DNA from: Pseudonocardia sp. CNS-004
Lineage (GTDB): Bacteria; Actinomycetota; Actinomycetes; Mycobacteriales; Pseudonocardiaceae
Direction: 5' to 3'
Length of the DNA stretch: 64,000 nucleotides
Assembly (NCBI GenBank): GCA_001942185.1
Contig: MKJV01000093.1
Span: forward strand, 1 to 64,000
In this document: in pieces, positions 21,001 to 31,800 of the stretch
How the letters are laid out: each line of letters starts with the position of its first letter
Numbering within the stretch: the first letter of the stretch is position 1
Made by a program: the position numbers and the translations under genes
The notes under the pieces: model-generated
Seen by the model: the letters and a program-made list of their open reading frames with translations, nothing else
What the model was told of the DNA's origin: nothing
The model's database searches: none

Positions 21001-24000
21001 CAGCCGGCCCAGCTGGTGGCGTAGGCCCGCGTCGGCGATGCCCTGCAGGTCGGCGTCTTCCGCGGCGCCGTGCCGGGCCGACTCGGCCTCCAGGCCTGCC
21101 AGCAGATCGCGGACCTCCCGCTCCTGGGCGGCGATCGCGCCGGCGGCCCTGGCCGCGGTCTCGGCGGGCAGGGTGCCCACGAGTGCCTCGAGCCGGACCA
21201 GGAAGGCGGGGTTGTTCAGCACGCCCCTGAGATGGTTCGGGTCGACGTGCAGCCGGGTCAGCGCGACGCGCTGGAGCAGCGAGACCAGGTGCTGCGCCTC
21301 GACCGCGGTCCACCCGGCCGCACCCCACTCGCCCGGCAGCCCCGGCCACGTCGAGCGCGTCCTGGCCGATCCCCTGCAGCGTGGCGATCGCCCCGGGCAG
21401 ATCCCCTGCCGTGATCTGCTCGCGCGCCCGGCCGACCGCGGCCCGGGTCAGGCCGAGGGTGCGCTCGCCCTCGACGTCCGTTGCGGCCGGCGTTCCCGGC
21501 TCCGCGACCGCCGGTTCCGCCGGCAGGGTGAGCACGCGGGGGCGGGCCAGCGCGAGCTGCTCACGGAACGCCTCCTGAGCGGTGACGAGGGCGTGCTCCG
21601 CGGCACACAGCTCACTGCAGACCTGCTCCAGCTCGGCGAGCCGGGCCGGCAGGCCGCCCTTGTCGAGACCACCGCTCCTCTCGAAGTCGCGCAGTGCCTG
21701 CGCCACCCGGAGATCGGCCTCCTGGACGGCGCGGGCCGCCTCGCCGAGCCGGCCGTCCGCAGTCGTGCCGACGACCTGCTCGCTGACGTTGTCCGGGCGC
21801 AGCTTGCCCTCGACGGTCAGTGCGAGCTGGGTGCCGCGGAGCTTGTCGGCCCGCAGCTGCGCCTTGTTGATCATGCGGTTCGCCACCCGCAGGCGCCAGC
21901 CGGTGAGCTCGCCCGTGCTGTGCTTCTTCAGGAACCGCAGCAGGTGGCGGTTGGCGAAGGCGGCGAGCTGGGGGTCGTCCAGTGAGAGCGACTCGCGCCA
22001 GGTGCCCGGCTGACCGTTGCGGCCGAACCGGCCACCACCCTGGAACGCGGCCCGCTGGGTGCCGAACATGCTCACGATCTCGACGTGCCCGCCGCCCTTG
22101 GCGATCAGCAGGTCGCGGACCGGGTGCGGCGCTCCCCGCGGGGCGTAGCCGCCGAGGGAGATGTCGGTGCCCCGCCCGAACCGCGCGGTGGCCACCGTCA
22201 CCGCGAACGGCCTGCCCGCCTCGGCCTCGGCGACGGCCTCGTAGAGCCGGCGCGGGGTCAGCGCGTTGACCACCCGCGGCTCCACCGGGTGGGGCCCGGT
22301 CGCCAGCACCTGCTTCAGCATCTTGGCGAAGGTGAGGGTGTCGGCGATGTCGCGCATCAGGATGAGGACCGGGCGCATGTCGCCGCGCCGGTGGGCCTCG
22401 AGGATCTCCTCGGCGACGTTGCGCCCCTGCGCCGCGGCGTCGGTGAAGACCCGGCGGGGCAGGTTCGCGAGCCGGCGAGGGTCGTTCGTGGCGATCTCCA
22501 CGACCTCGAGGCCGTAGACCTTGCGCAGCGCGTCGGCCGCGCTCTTCGCCGTGCCGGTCACGCCGCGGTAGGAGCGCTGCGCCTGCAGGTACTGGAGGAG
22601 GGTCTCCTCGGACACCGTCCGCAGCGGGGGCTTGATCGTCACACCTTCGAGGGCGTCGATCCAGCCGTGGTCGAACCAGCGGTTGTCCGGCACCGCCTCG
22701 CCGTTGTCCCGGTCGACGACCACGGCGCTGTCGCCGCTGCGGAAGTAGTCGCGGTTGTACCGGTGGTGCCAGCCGGACGTGAGCGCGTCGGCGATCTCGG
22801 CGACGTGTCGCGGTGCCAGCTCGCCACCGAGCCCGACCTTCTCGGCGAACTCCTTGGCCTGTTCCCGGCTGATCCGCACCCGGCCGTCGACGACGTCGTA
22901 CGTGCCGTGCTTCTGGAAGGAGCGCGCCAGGTCGGCGATCGCGTACATCGCCGCGGCGTTGTCGACGGTGCCGGTCGCCTGCTCGCCCAGTCGGTACGCG
23001 GTGCGGCCCCAGTCGATGGCGAGCATGTCGACCTCGTCCATGAGCACGTGACGAGAGTCGAACCGCAGGCGCGGGTCGTGCTTGCCGCGCTGCCAGTCGG
23101 AGACCAACTCGCGGGCGGAGCCGTAGACGACCGTCGCGTCGTAGATCGCGCTCAGGTTCGCGGGCGCCTCGGGCGTTCCGTGGAACCCGTCCGGCTCGTG
23201 TGCGCCGGCACCCGGCTGGGTGTTCCTGCCGGGCTCGCGGAACGCGGTGGTGATGCCGAGCTCGTCCGCCACCGCCTTCGCACGTGCCGCGCCCGAGCCG
23301 GCCAGCGTGCTGTTGTGCGTGATCACGGCGACGTCGTCACCCGCGAGCGCCCGCGTCAGTGCCCAGACCCTGCCCACCAGGGTCTTGCCCTCGCCTGTGA
23401 GCATCTGGACGACGACCCCGCGCGGCAGCTCGCTGCGCAGCCCCAGGAAGGCCCGCAGCCCACCGCCGCCGGTGGGCACGCTGTCGAGCGCCAGCACCGC
23501 CGCGATCTGGACGTCGCGCGGCGTCTCGCCGTGCGTGCGCCGGTTGGCCTCGCACACGAGTGCGCACCGCTGGACGTCGTCCAGCTCTCCGAGCACCCGG
23601 TCCCGTTGTGCGGGGTCCCGAAGCTTCGTGACGAGGTCCTCGTAGCGCCTCGGGTGGTTCATCCACTCCGTGAGGAGCGTCTCGATGTCGGTGATCTTGT
23701 CCAGGTAGGGCTTGAGCGTCTCCTCGATCTGCGGGGCGTGCTTGTGGAAGGCCTTCAGCTCGTCGCCGAGCTGGTGCGCCCTGCTCCGGGCGGCGCGGAT
23801 CGCGTGCGCGATGGGCGCGCGCTCCCCGTCCGCGGCACCGGCGAGCCGACGCTGCAGGAACCCGGCCTTCGCCTCGGCGAGCGCCTTGTCGGTGAGCGCC
23901 TGCCGCCACAGCTTCCCGACCGTGCTCAGAGAGCCGTTGCGCCGGACGCTCGTGGGAGCTGCCGGACGGTGCTCGACGAAGACGAGTCGCTCGCCACCGT

Positions 24001-25880
24001 AGGAGTACTCGACGAGGTCGTAGTCCTGGTGCTCTCCCTTCTCCTGCTGGAGCTGGCGGCGGTGCGCGATCTGCTGGCGCAGCTCGTCCACCGTCATGCG
24101 CTTGCGGAACAGACCGGTGCGGATCTTGCGTGCAGCGGCCTCGATCGGGCGAACCGTCAGGTTCTGCATCGCCCGGGCGAGCTTCCTCGCCGAGAGTGGC
24201 TTGGTCCGCGGCGCCGGCGGGGGCACACCGGACGCCGTTCCCGTCACCGGGTTCGGATCGACGCCGAGACCGGTCGTGTTGGGGCTGCCGTCACCACCCG
24301 GCTCGGGCGGTCCGCCGGATTGGCCGTGGCCACCGGGCGGCGGGGTGTCGCCGTCGCCACCACCCGGCTTGTGCGGGCCACCGCCTGCGCCGCCCCGTGG
24401 CGGCACCGGCGGCAGCGTGCCGTCGCCGCCACCCGGCGCGGGCGGGGTCGCGGGGCCGTCGCCGGCATCGGGGGCCGCCGGGCCGTCACCGGTGCCGGCG
24501 GCACCGGGACCGTCCCCGCCGAGGCGGACCGGCATGTCGGCGCCGGGCGCACCGTCGCCGGATGCGGCAGGAGGCGGGGCGATCGAGTCACCCGCGCTGT
24601 GGGCGCTCACGCCGAACTGCTGGGCGAGCTCGGGGTTCCACATCGCTCGCAGGGTCCGGCGCACATCGCCGCGGCTGATGCCGAACTCGCCGGCCTTCTG
24701 CCCCACGCGCATGGTCTGGACACTGCCCGCCGGGCGCATCGCGATGTCGAGGGCCAGGGCGGTGCCGCCTGCGGTGCGCAGCGACCACTGCGCGAGGCCC
24801 AGGTCGATCCGGAACTCAGCGGCCAGTTCCGGCGCGGTCGGCATCCGGACCGTGCCCCGCGCGATCTCGCCGAGCTTGGTCACCAGCGCGGCGTTGTCGG
24901 CCGCCCGCAACAGAGCGCGCGCATCGGCGGGGGTGAAGCCGTGGTCCCGGACCAGCGACTCGACCGTCGGGCGCGCTCCGCCCTCCGCGATGCGGCCGAG
25001 CTGCGCCAGCATCGCGACGTTGCGGGCCACCTGCAGGGCGACCCTGACGTCGCCGCGGCCGAGGCCGAACTCCCGGGCCAGCGCGCCCCGCGTGAGCATC
25101 CGGTAGTCGCCGCGGCCGATCGCCTCGAGGCGCTCAGCCAGGCCGCGGGTGCTCGAGATCCGCAGCATCGTGTCCGCTTCGGCGCGCTTCATCCCGAACT
25201 CGCGGACGAGCGTCTCGACGGCCGTCTGCCGAGGGCTCTGCGCGAGCTGGCGGATCCGCTCGATCACCGTGACGCGCTGTCCACCCACCTCGGCGGTCCG
25301 GGTGGCCATCCGCGTCGCGAGGCGGGCCTCGGAGCGCTTGATGCCGAACGTCTTGGCCATCTCGTCGATCGACAGCGGCCGGAGCGAGCCGTCGGCGATC
25401 TTCGCTGCGATGTCGGCCAGCCCGCGCAGTGCCACGACCCGCTGCGCGCCCTTGGCGAGCGACGTCTTCACGCCGTAGGCCGGCGCGAGGGTACGGGCCG
25501 ACTCGACGACCGCGCCTGGGTGTTGACGTGCTCGACCAGGCGCGACCCGTTGACCGCCCGAAGCGCGTCGCGGGCCTGCCGGGTGGTGATACCCAGCTGG
25601 TAGGCGAGCTCCGACGCGTCTGGGTCGGCGTGGTGCGCTGGTTGCGCATCCAGTCGACCACCCGGATGTTGGCCTCGGCGTTCTGCTGGTCGAACCGCGC
25701 GCGGGCCTGCTCCCTGGTGAGGCCCTCGGCCTTCGCGATCTGCCGGACCGACATCGGCCGGCCGGGCGCGCGCTGGGTCCCGGTGGGGGTGGCCGGGACC
25801 GCCGATGCGTCGGCGAGTGCCGGGCCGAGCGGACCGGGCTCGACGAACCGCTCGGCGCCGGGCATCCGGGCGTTCGTCAT
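15089..25880 (-). CDS. Giant protein 2: HTH repeats, SecA-like ATPase, amidohydrolase-like and C80-like domains (frame-disrupted)
   Basis: About 3,600 aa. N-terminus (MTNARMPGAERF) leads to about eight helix-turn-helix-like repeats (24609-25754), a Pro/Gly-rich linker (24190-24600), a SecA-like motor (21840-24120), a helical part, two or three membrane helices (20150-20500), coiled coil, an amidohydrolase-like domain (17600-18750), a membrane-rich part (15880-16930) and a His/Cys peptidase-like domain (15385-15805), ending RRGYASYQS. ATG 25878-25880 overlaps the upstream stop (ATGA), so it is coupled to giant protein 1. Frame changes occur near 25620, 25490, 21320-21390, 19760, 19500, 18060, 17825 and 16975. 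The combination is unfamiliar to me. It is not housekeeping SecA: the domain context and surrounding sequence are wrong. A role in moving or processing a partner protein is an inference from the SecA-like and peptidase-like parts. Confidence 0.65.
15385..15805 (-). other. Clan CD (C80/CHAT-like) His/Cys peptidase-like domain, copy 1
   Basis: LARIRSEAIVNPDGRGVVL, VPPGDALRAHALELRV, VVLVMHGDRDGFSY, LTVCACSLAAG, VVASSSTVRVHRPG and GGWLEFD. The putative catalytic His is in VMHGD and Cys in CACS. It follows a membrane-rich region and precedes the nuclease-like domain, matching the order translocation - autoprocessing - effector known in large toxins. Confidence 0.5.
17600..18750 (-). other. Amidohydrolase-like TIM-barrel domain
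   Basis: Metal-site motifs of the amidohydrolase_2 type appear in order: DGHFHPAGY (two His), an internal GMIGETTIAKE, LIVIHNDFG (His), VILAHMG (His), VSTDISW and RFIYGTDAV (Asp). The gaps between them contain frame changes near 18060 and 17825. All expected ligands are present, so a hydrolase or decarboxylase activity is plausible. Such a domain inside a giant SecA-like protein is unusual. Confidence 0.6.
19594..19721. repeat. Imperfect 64-bp tandem duplication in giant protein 2
   Basis: Two adjacent copies of a segment with ggcggctgcgagcgaagccg and gtccgtcagctgctgctcgg, differing by single-base changes in short runs (ccccgg/cccgg; aagccg/aagcg). One copy gives AEQQLTDAVDGFPASLAAAGD in the expected coiled-coil frame; the other is out of frame. 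The pattern is the same as at 218-331 and suggests an unmerged overlap. Confidence 0.75.
21840..24120 (-). other. SecA-like DEAD motor domain
   Basis: SecA helicase motifs in order: Walker A MLTGEGKTLVG (about 23382-23408), HNSTLAGSGAARA, the DEVD box LMDEVDMLAIDWG (about 23029-23050), YRGVTGTA (near 22560), a TNDPRR segment, ATARFGRGTDISLGG (near 22170) and FGRNGQPGTW (near 22020). These correspond to SecA MKTGEGKT, DEVDSILID, MTGTA, AGRGTDIKLGG and GRQGDPG. The preprotein-binding parts are not obviously conserved. The one uninterrupted frame across the whole motor supports a real domain. Confidence 0.85.
24609..25754 (-). repeat. About eight tandem helix-turn-helix-like repeats in giant protein 2
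   Basis: Successive units of about 42 residues share a core of [L/M]-x-x-E/K-FG-[I/L/M]-x-R-x-[D/E]-[A/V]-R/D-x-x-[L/M]-R, for example MAKTFGIKRSEARLATRMA, LVREFGMKRAEADTMLRIS, LAREFGLGRGDVRVALQVA, LVRDHGFTPADARALLRAA and AGEFGISRGDVRRTLRAM. The first two units (QIAKAEGLTREQARARF and ELAYQLGITTRQARDALR) are split by frame changes near 25620 and 25490. They resemble sigma-region-4/winged-helix DNA-binding motifs but could be protein-binding. Confidence 0.7.
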
Positions 25881-28800
25881 GGGCGCCCGCTCGGGACGCG
25901 GGGGAGGCCGATGGCCTGGAAGCGCGTCGCCTTGCCGGCCCCAGCGAGCGCGAGCGGCATGGCCAGCATGCCGGCGCTCATCGCCAGGTTCCCGACGGAC
26001 GACCACCGCTCGCCGGAGCTCATGTCGCCCCAGTTCCGGGCCGTGGTGACGACGCCCTCGCCGAGCGTGTAGCCGAACGCACCGAGCGCGAGCCCGTTCG
26101 CCCCGTAGGCCACCCGGCTGCTGGTGGTGGCCGTCGTCATGCCGACCATTCCGCGCCATGTCGTGCTCGACGCCGCCTGGGCGCCGTTCCAGGCCGTCTG
26201 CCAGCCCGGAGCCGCCGTCACCCCGCGCTGGAACGCGGTCGCCCCGGCGCCTCTGACGCCGAGACTGCCCCCTAGTCGTGCGGTGGCCTGGGCCGCACCG
26301 GCCGTCGCGGCCTTCACGGCGACACCCACCCCGACGACGGTGAGCACGTTGCCGGCCAGGTTGAGGTAGTCGGCGCGCGCGGCAGGGTTGGACCAGCTGT
26401 TGGACTGGCCGTGGTTGCTGCGGTTGACCATGTTGCTGACCGCGTCGACGGTCGTGTACGCCACGCCGCCCGCGATCAGGGCCGTGCCCCCGATCGCGGC
26501 GGCGGCACCCAGCGGCGACGCAGCCCCGAGGGTGGCGATGGTGGCGACCCCGCCCGCGGCCCACAGCAGCACACCGCCGACGACCATCGCGCCGCCGACG
26601 ACGTAGCCACCGAACTTGTCCCACCAGCTGGCGGGGGTGTGGCCCGACTTCACGACGATGTTGCAGCCGGTGCACCCCTCTGGCGCCTCCCCCGTGTCGC
26701 GGTCGAGCCCGCGGTCGGTGAGGGCTTCCAGGTCGCCGAGGTTCTCCGCGGCGATGAGCGTGCCGTCCTCGGAGAGGATCTCGTTGTTGTCCCGGAAATC
26801 CTGCAGGCCGCTGAAGTGGGCGCCGGTCTGGTCGATGTACCGGTACGAGCCGTCGTCCTGCTTGACGCGGAACAGCGTGACCGCGCCCCAGCTGCCGTCC
26901 GGGTTCTGGTACGGCATCGTGATGGCCTGGGCCTTGCCGTCGGCCGCCAGCTCCTCGATCCGGTTCTGGACGTCGTCGGGGTTGGCGTCCGTGCCGATCA
27001 TCCCGACGATGACGTCGTCGTTGCGCCAGTCCGTCTCGCGGGGGAGGAGCTCGGCCTCCTTCATCTGCGGGGTCACCCCGAACGCGGCCAGCGCGGCCTG
27101 CTGGTCGAGGCTCATCGTGTCCTTGATCTGGTCCCGGAAGTGCCCGTCGTAGCGCTTCCAGTCGTCCAGGAACCGCGCACCGGTGTGGATGGCCGCGAAA
27201 TCCCTGAGCATCGTCGAGGGCAGGTACCTGCCGCCGAGCAGGCTCTGGTCCGGCCTTATCGGGTCACCCGGCTTGTAGTTGCGCGGCGCTTCGAACTGCC
27301 GGTCGCGGACGTAGTTGTACCCGAGCTCGGTCAGCCTGGTGAGACGTCCGAACGTCTCGGAGAGCTCCTTCTGACGCGGTTGCGACGACGCGGACAGCCG
27401 CAGGTACAGGCCGTTGACGCGGTTGTGCCGGTTGTACGCGCTGCGCAGGTCGCTCGCCCACGACGCGTTGCCGGACGCGTCGGCGTAGGCGAGGTCGGTC
27501 TGGCGCAGCGTCTTCTCCGCGGCGTCGATGTCGGCCTGGTACGGCCGGATGGCGAGCTCGAGGGCCTCCTGCTCATCGGTGATCGCCCCGTGCTCGCGGT
27601 TCAGCCAGATCGATTCGCCGATGGTGGGCCCGCCCCGGTCCTTGATCACCTGCGAGGCGTAGTTGAACCGCGCGATGCGGTCGTTGAGCTTCGTCATGCG
27701 CGGACCGAGCGCCTGGTGCATCTCCAGCTGCGCGGTGTTGAGGTCCTTCTGCTGGCCCGCGACGACCTCGATCGCACGCCTCTGCTGGCTGTCGGCCACC
27801 TCCGGATCGCTGCTGAGGGTCTCGCCGATCAGGTGCTTGATCAGGTCGGGGTTGTTGCCGACCTCGGCGTTGGCCGCCCGGTAGTCGTTCAGCGTCCAGC
27901 CCGCGCCGCGCATCAGCTGCAGCCGCGTCTGGGCGGGCTCCCACTTCGCCAGCAGACCCGGCGCCTCGCGCTCGATCGCGTCGCGCACCGGCTTGATGTC
28001 GGCCCACTCGCTGTCGTCGATGTGGTTGTCGCCGGCGAGCGCGGCCTCGGTGAGGTCGGCGAGGTCGTCGATCGGGCCCCGGAGCTCCTCGTACTTCGGG
28101 CCGAGCTCCTTCTGCGTGACGGTGTCCTCGAACCACGACATCTGCACGCCGTCGCTCTGGGTCTGCGACAGGGGCAGGTCGCGGTTGTAGGCCTCGAGGG
28201 TGTCATCGGCGCCTGCGCCCTCGAGCGTCTCCAGCTCGGAGGCGGTCAGCGGGCTGCGGTCGTCGGCGTCCCGACCCTCCAGGAGCTGCTTGCCGTTCGG
28301 GCCCTTGAGCTCGGCCAGGTCCTTCGCCATCTCCTCGGAGATCTGCATGCCCGGGTCGAGCACCGCGGCCATGGCCCCGTTCGACTCCGGGGGAGCGTCG
28401 AACACCGGGGACCCGGCGTTCCCGCTGCAGGCGCCACCGCTGTGACCCGCGCAGAACCGGCCGGCGTGCGAGCCGTCGTCGTTGCGGTACAGGAGGCCGG
28501 TGCGGACCGGGACCCACTTGCCGGTGGCCTCGTCCTTCATCACGGAGGCGTTCTGGAAGTCGCCCTCCTCGTTCATGCCCCAGCAGCCGCCACCCTCGCC
28601 GGAAGCACCGCAGATCGCGCCGCCGCCCTGGCCCGCGCCCTCGCCCTTGGCGTTCGCGAGGGACCGGTTGTACTGGGTGAAGCCGCAGCGCCCGCCCGAA
28701 CCTGCCTGGCACGTCTGCTTGTCGCCCCACGGCGTGTACCGCGAGACGAGGCCGTTGCTGTCGTCGAACAGCGTGACCGAGCCGTAGCCGTTCGGGAAAC

Positions 28801-31800
28801 GGCCCTCGCCGGTGGGCAGCTGCTCGGTGATCTGGCAGTTGTTGCACCGGGTCACCGGGTCGTACATGTGGCCGTTCGAGCCGTCGCTGTAGATGCCGGG
28901 CATCGTGCGGACGCAGTCGCCCTCGCACCACAGCGACCCGCCCTTGCCGTCCTTGTCGGGCGTGGTCGCCTTGATCCCCTTGCCGAGGTCGCCACCCGTG
29001 ATCTCGATCTTGAAGAGATCCGTGCCCGCCTGCTTCGAGAAGTTCGGGTTGTTCTTCGCGTTGTAGTGGGGGTCGCGGAACTGGATGTACCCGGTGGTGC
29101 CCTTGATCGAGTAGATCCCGGGTGTGAGGTCGCCGCCACGCCCGATGATGTCGGTGACGCCGCCGGGCAGGTTGTCGGCGTGCACGACGTCGTGCTGGGC
29201 GTTGGTGAACTCCCCGCCGCCGTGGAACTTGATCCGTGCCGGGGCGCCGGACCCGTCCTGGGCCTGGATCTGACCCCAGTTGCCGTCGACCACCAGGTGC
29301 TCGCCGGTCGGTGACCACCACTCGCACCCACCGTTGCAGGTGCTGGCGAACGGCGAGCCCTTCTTGTTGCCGAACCGGATGTTGTTGACCGCCGACTCCG
29401 CCTGTGCCTTGCGGGTGAAGACGATCCGGTCGCCCGTTCGCCCGTCGATCGCCTCGCCGCGGCCACGCACCCACGCCTCGGCATCACCCTGCGCGTCCTG
29501 TGCGATACCGACACCCTCGGTACCCCGCACCTGGTGCCTCTTGCCGCGCTCACCCTCGACCGGCATCGACCCGTAGAGGTCGCCGTTCGCGTTCCCCTCG
29601 TCCCTACCGCCGGTGATCCCCTCGATGCTGTGCTCGCAGGTCGCCCCCGCCGCACACGGCTCGAAGCGGGTGACGTCGTCGGTGCCCCGCGGCTTGATCT
29701 CGACGACCGTCCGGCCCTGGTCGTCGAGGGTCACGCGGACCGCGGACTGGTCCCGGTCGACGTCCTCGATGTCGATCGGGTTGCCGTTCTCGTCGACGAA
29801 GATCCCGAGGCCGTCCGTGTTGATCTCGGCCGCGATGAAGTCGAGGCCGGCACCACCGGTGTCGCAGCCGCCGTCGCCCGTGCAACCGGCGTCGGCGACG
29901 CCGTCCGGCCCGGCGATCGCGACGGCCCACGCGCCGCACCCACCGTTGCCGGAGCCGGAGCACGTGGCCCACTTCTCCGCCGTGTACTTGCCGTACGGCG
30001 TGTCCAGTTCGTCGGAGGCGTAGGCGTGCGCGGAGTACGACGCCGAGCAGTTCGCGGCGCCCGAACAGCTCGCCCCAGCACTTGCGAATCCCTCCTCGGC
30101 CTGGGCGTAGGCCATCACCGCGACCCCGCCGCCGCCCATGCCTCCGCCGCCGGAGCCGTGCGCGTACGCCTTCGCCCACGAGCCGGACGGGTGCGAGGCG
30201 GACGCCGAGGCGGTGGCCTCGTAGTAGTGGCTGCAGTGCGTGCCGGCACTGCCCATGCAGGACGCCGCGGCCTGCGCGGAGTTCCCGCCTCCTGCCGCGG
30301 ACGCGGTCGTCATGACCATGCCGCCGCCCGTGCGCCCGAGCCGTAGCCGGTCGCGGTCGCGAACGCGCCGGGTGCGGAGGCGGAGCTGTGCGCGCGGTAG
30401 GAGTAGGAGCAGCCCGAGCCGGCGCTGCCCTGGCAGGAAGCGGCCGCCATCGCGTGGCCCGGGCCCGTGTCGGCCATCGCGCTCGTGGCGCACCAGCCGG
30501 CGCCTGCGCCGCCGTTCGCCCCGCAGGACGCGTTGGCGGTGGCGCTGTTGCCGCCGGTGGCACTCGCCGCCTTGCTCGACGCCACGAAGGTGTGTGTGCA
30601 GCCCGCCCCCGCGCTGCCCTGGCAGACCGCCGAGGCCATCGCCTGATCGGCGCTGGTCTGGGCGTTGGCGCTCGTGGCGCACCAACCGGACCCGGCGCCG
30701 CCGGAGTCCGCACAGCTCGACTCGGCCGTCGCGCGGTTGCCGCCCGTGGTGCTCTCCGCCGAGCTCGAGGCCGCGATGCTCTGGCGGCAGGTCGCGCCCT
30801 TGCTGCCCTGGCAGGTGGCGGAGACCTGGCGCCGGTGGCGGTGGCGCCGACCTGGCTGACGCCGGTGCACTGCCCGTTCGCACCCGCGGTGCAGTCGGTG
30901 CTCGACGCGGCCCGGTTCACCCCGCCCGGCGCCGCCGCCTTCGCGGTGCCCTCGGTGTGGGTGCGGCAGCCGGTGCCGGTGCAGCTGCCGGCGACCTCGG
31001 TGACATCCGGCAGGGCGAACCCGCTCGTGGCCGCCTGGCATGCGCCCGCCGCCGCGCACGTGGCGGTGGCCTTGCCGCGGACCGCACCTCCTGCGGCGGC
31101 GACGGTCTCGGTCGTCGACGAGGTCCGGGTCGCGCAGCCCGACGTGGTGCCGTTGTCGCAGACGGCCACCACCTGGGCCGAGGTGGACACGAAGCGGTTC
31201 GCCTCGTCGACCTCGGGAGCGGCGACCGCCACGGCCGACGCGACGGTGAGTTGCGCCTGGCACGCGGTGGTGCCGTCGCAGGCCGCGCTGCCGGTGGCGG
31301 TGCTGTGGCTCCGGCGGCCGTCCTGAGCCGCGCTCACATCGGCGGTGCCGGTCACCCGGCCGACGCAGCCCGCCTCGGGGCAGACGACCGTGGAGCTGGT
31401 CTGGCCGTTGCCGGAGGTGCCGGGAACGGACTCGGGCTTCTCACCCTGGGTCTGGCCGGCGTCGCGGAGGGTCGTGGCCGCCGCATCGCTGGTGACGGTG
31501 CATCCGCTCGCGGCGGCGGTGCAGGTCGCGCCGGTGCGGGAGTCGCCTGCCAGCCCCGAGGTTGCACCCGTGGTGCGGGCGGTGCAGCCCGGGCCTGCGC
31601 ACTGCGCGGCTGCGGCGGACTGGCTCACCGTCGCCGGGACGTCGGTGACCGGCTTCGCGGCCAGCTTCGCCGCGTCGGTGGCAGCCTTGCGTGCGTCCTT
31701 CGCTGCTGCTGCGGCGTCGGCGGCGGTCTTCTTCTGCGCTGCGGTCGCGCCCTTGCGGGCGGCGATCTTCGCGGCCTGCGCGGCGCGCTGCTCGGCCTCG

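Noticed and set aside
21840..24120. Housekeeping SecA or SecA2 gene
   Set aside because: Motor is inside a chain of about 3,600 aa with unrelated domains and no zinc-binding SecB tail.
26411..29314. 967-residue plus-strand open frame
   Set aside because: Shadow of giant protein 1; no motifs, composition typical of antisense GC-rich DNA.
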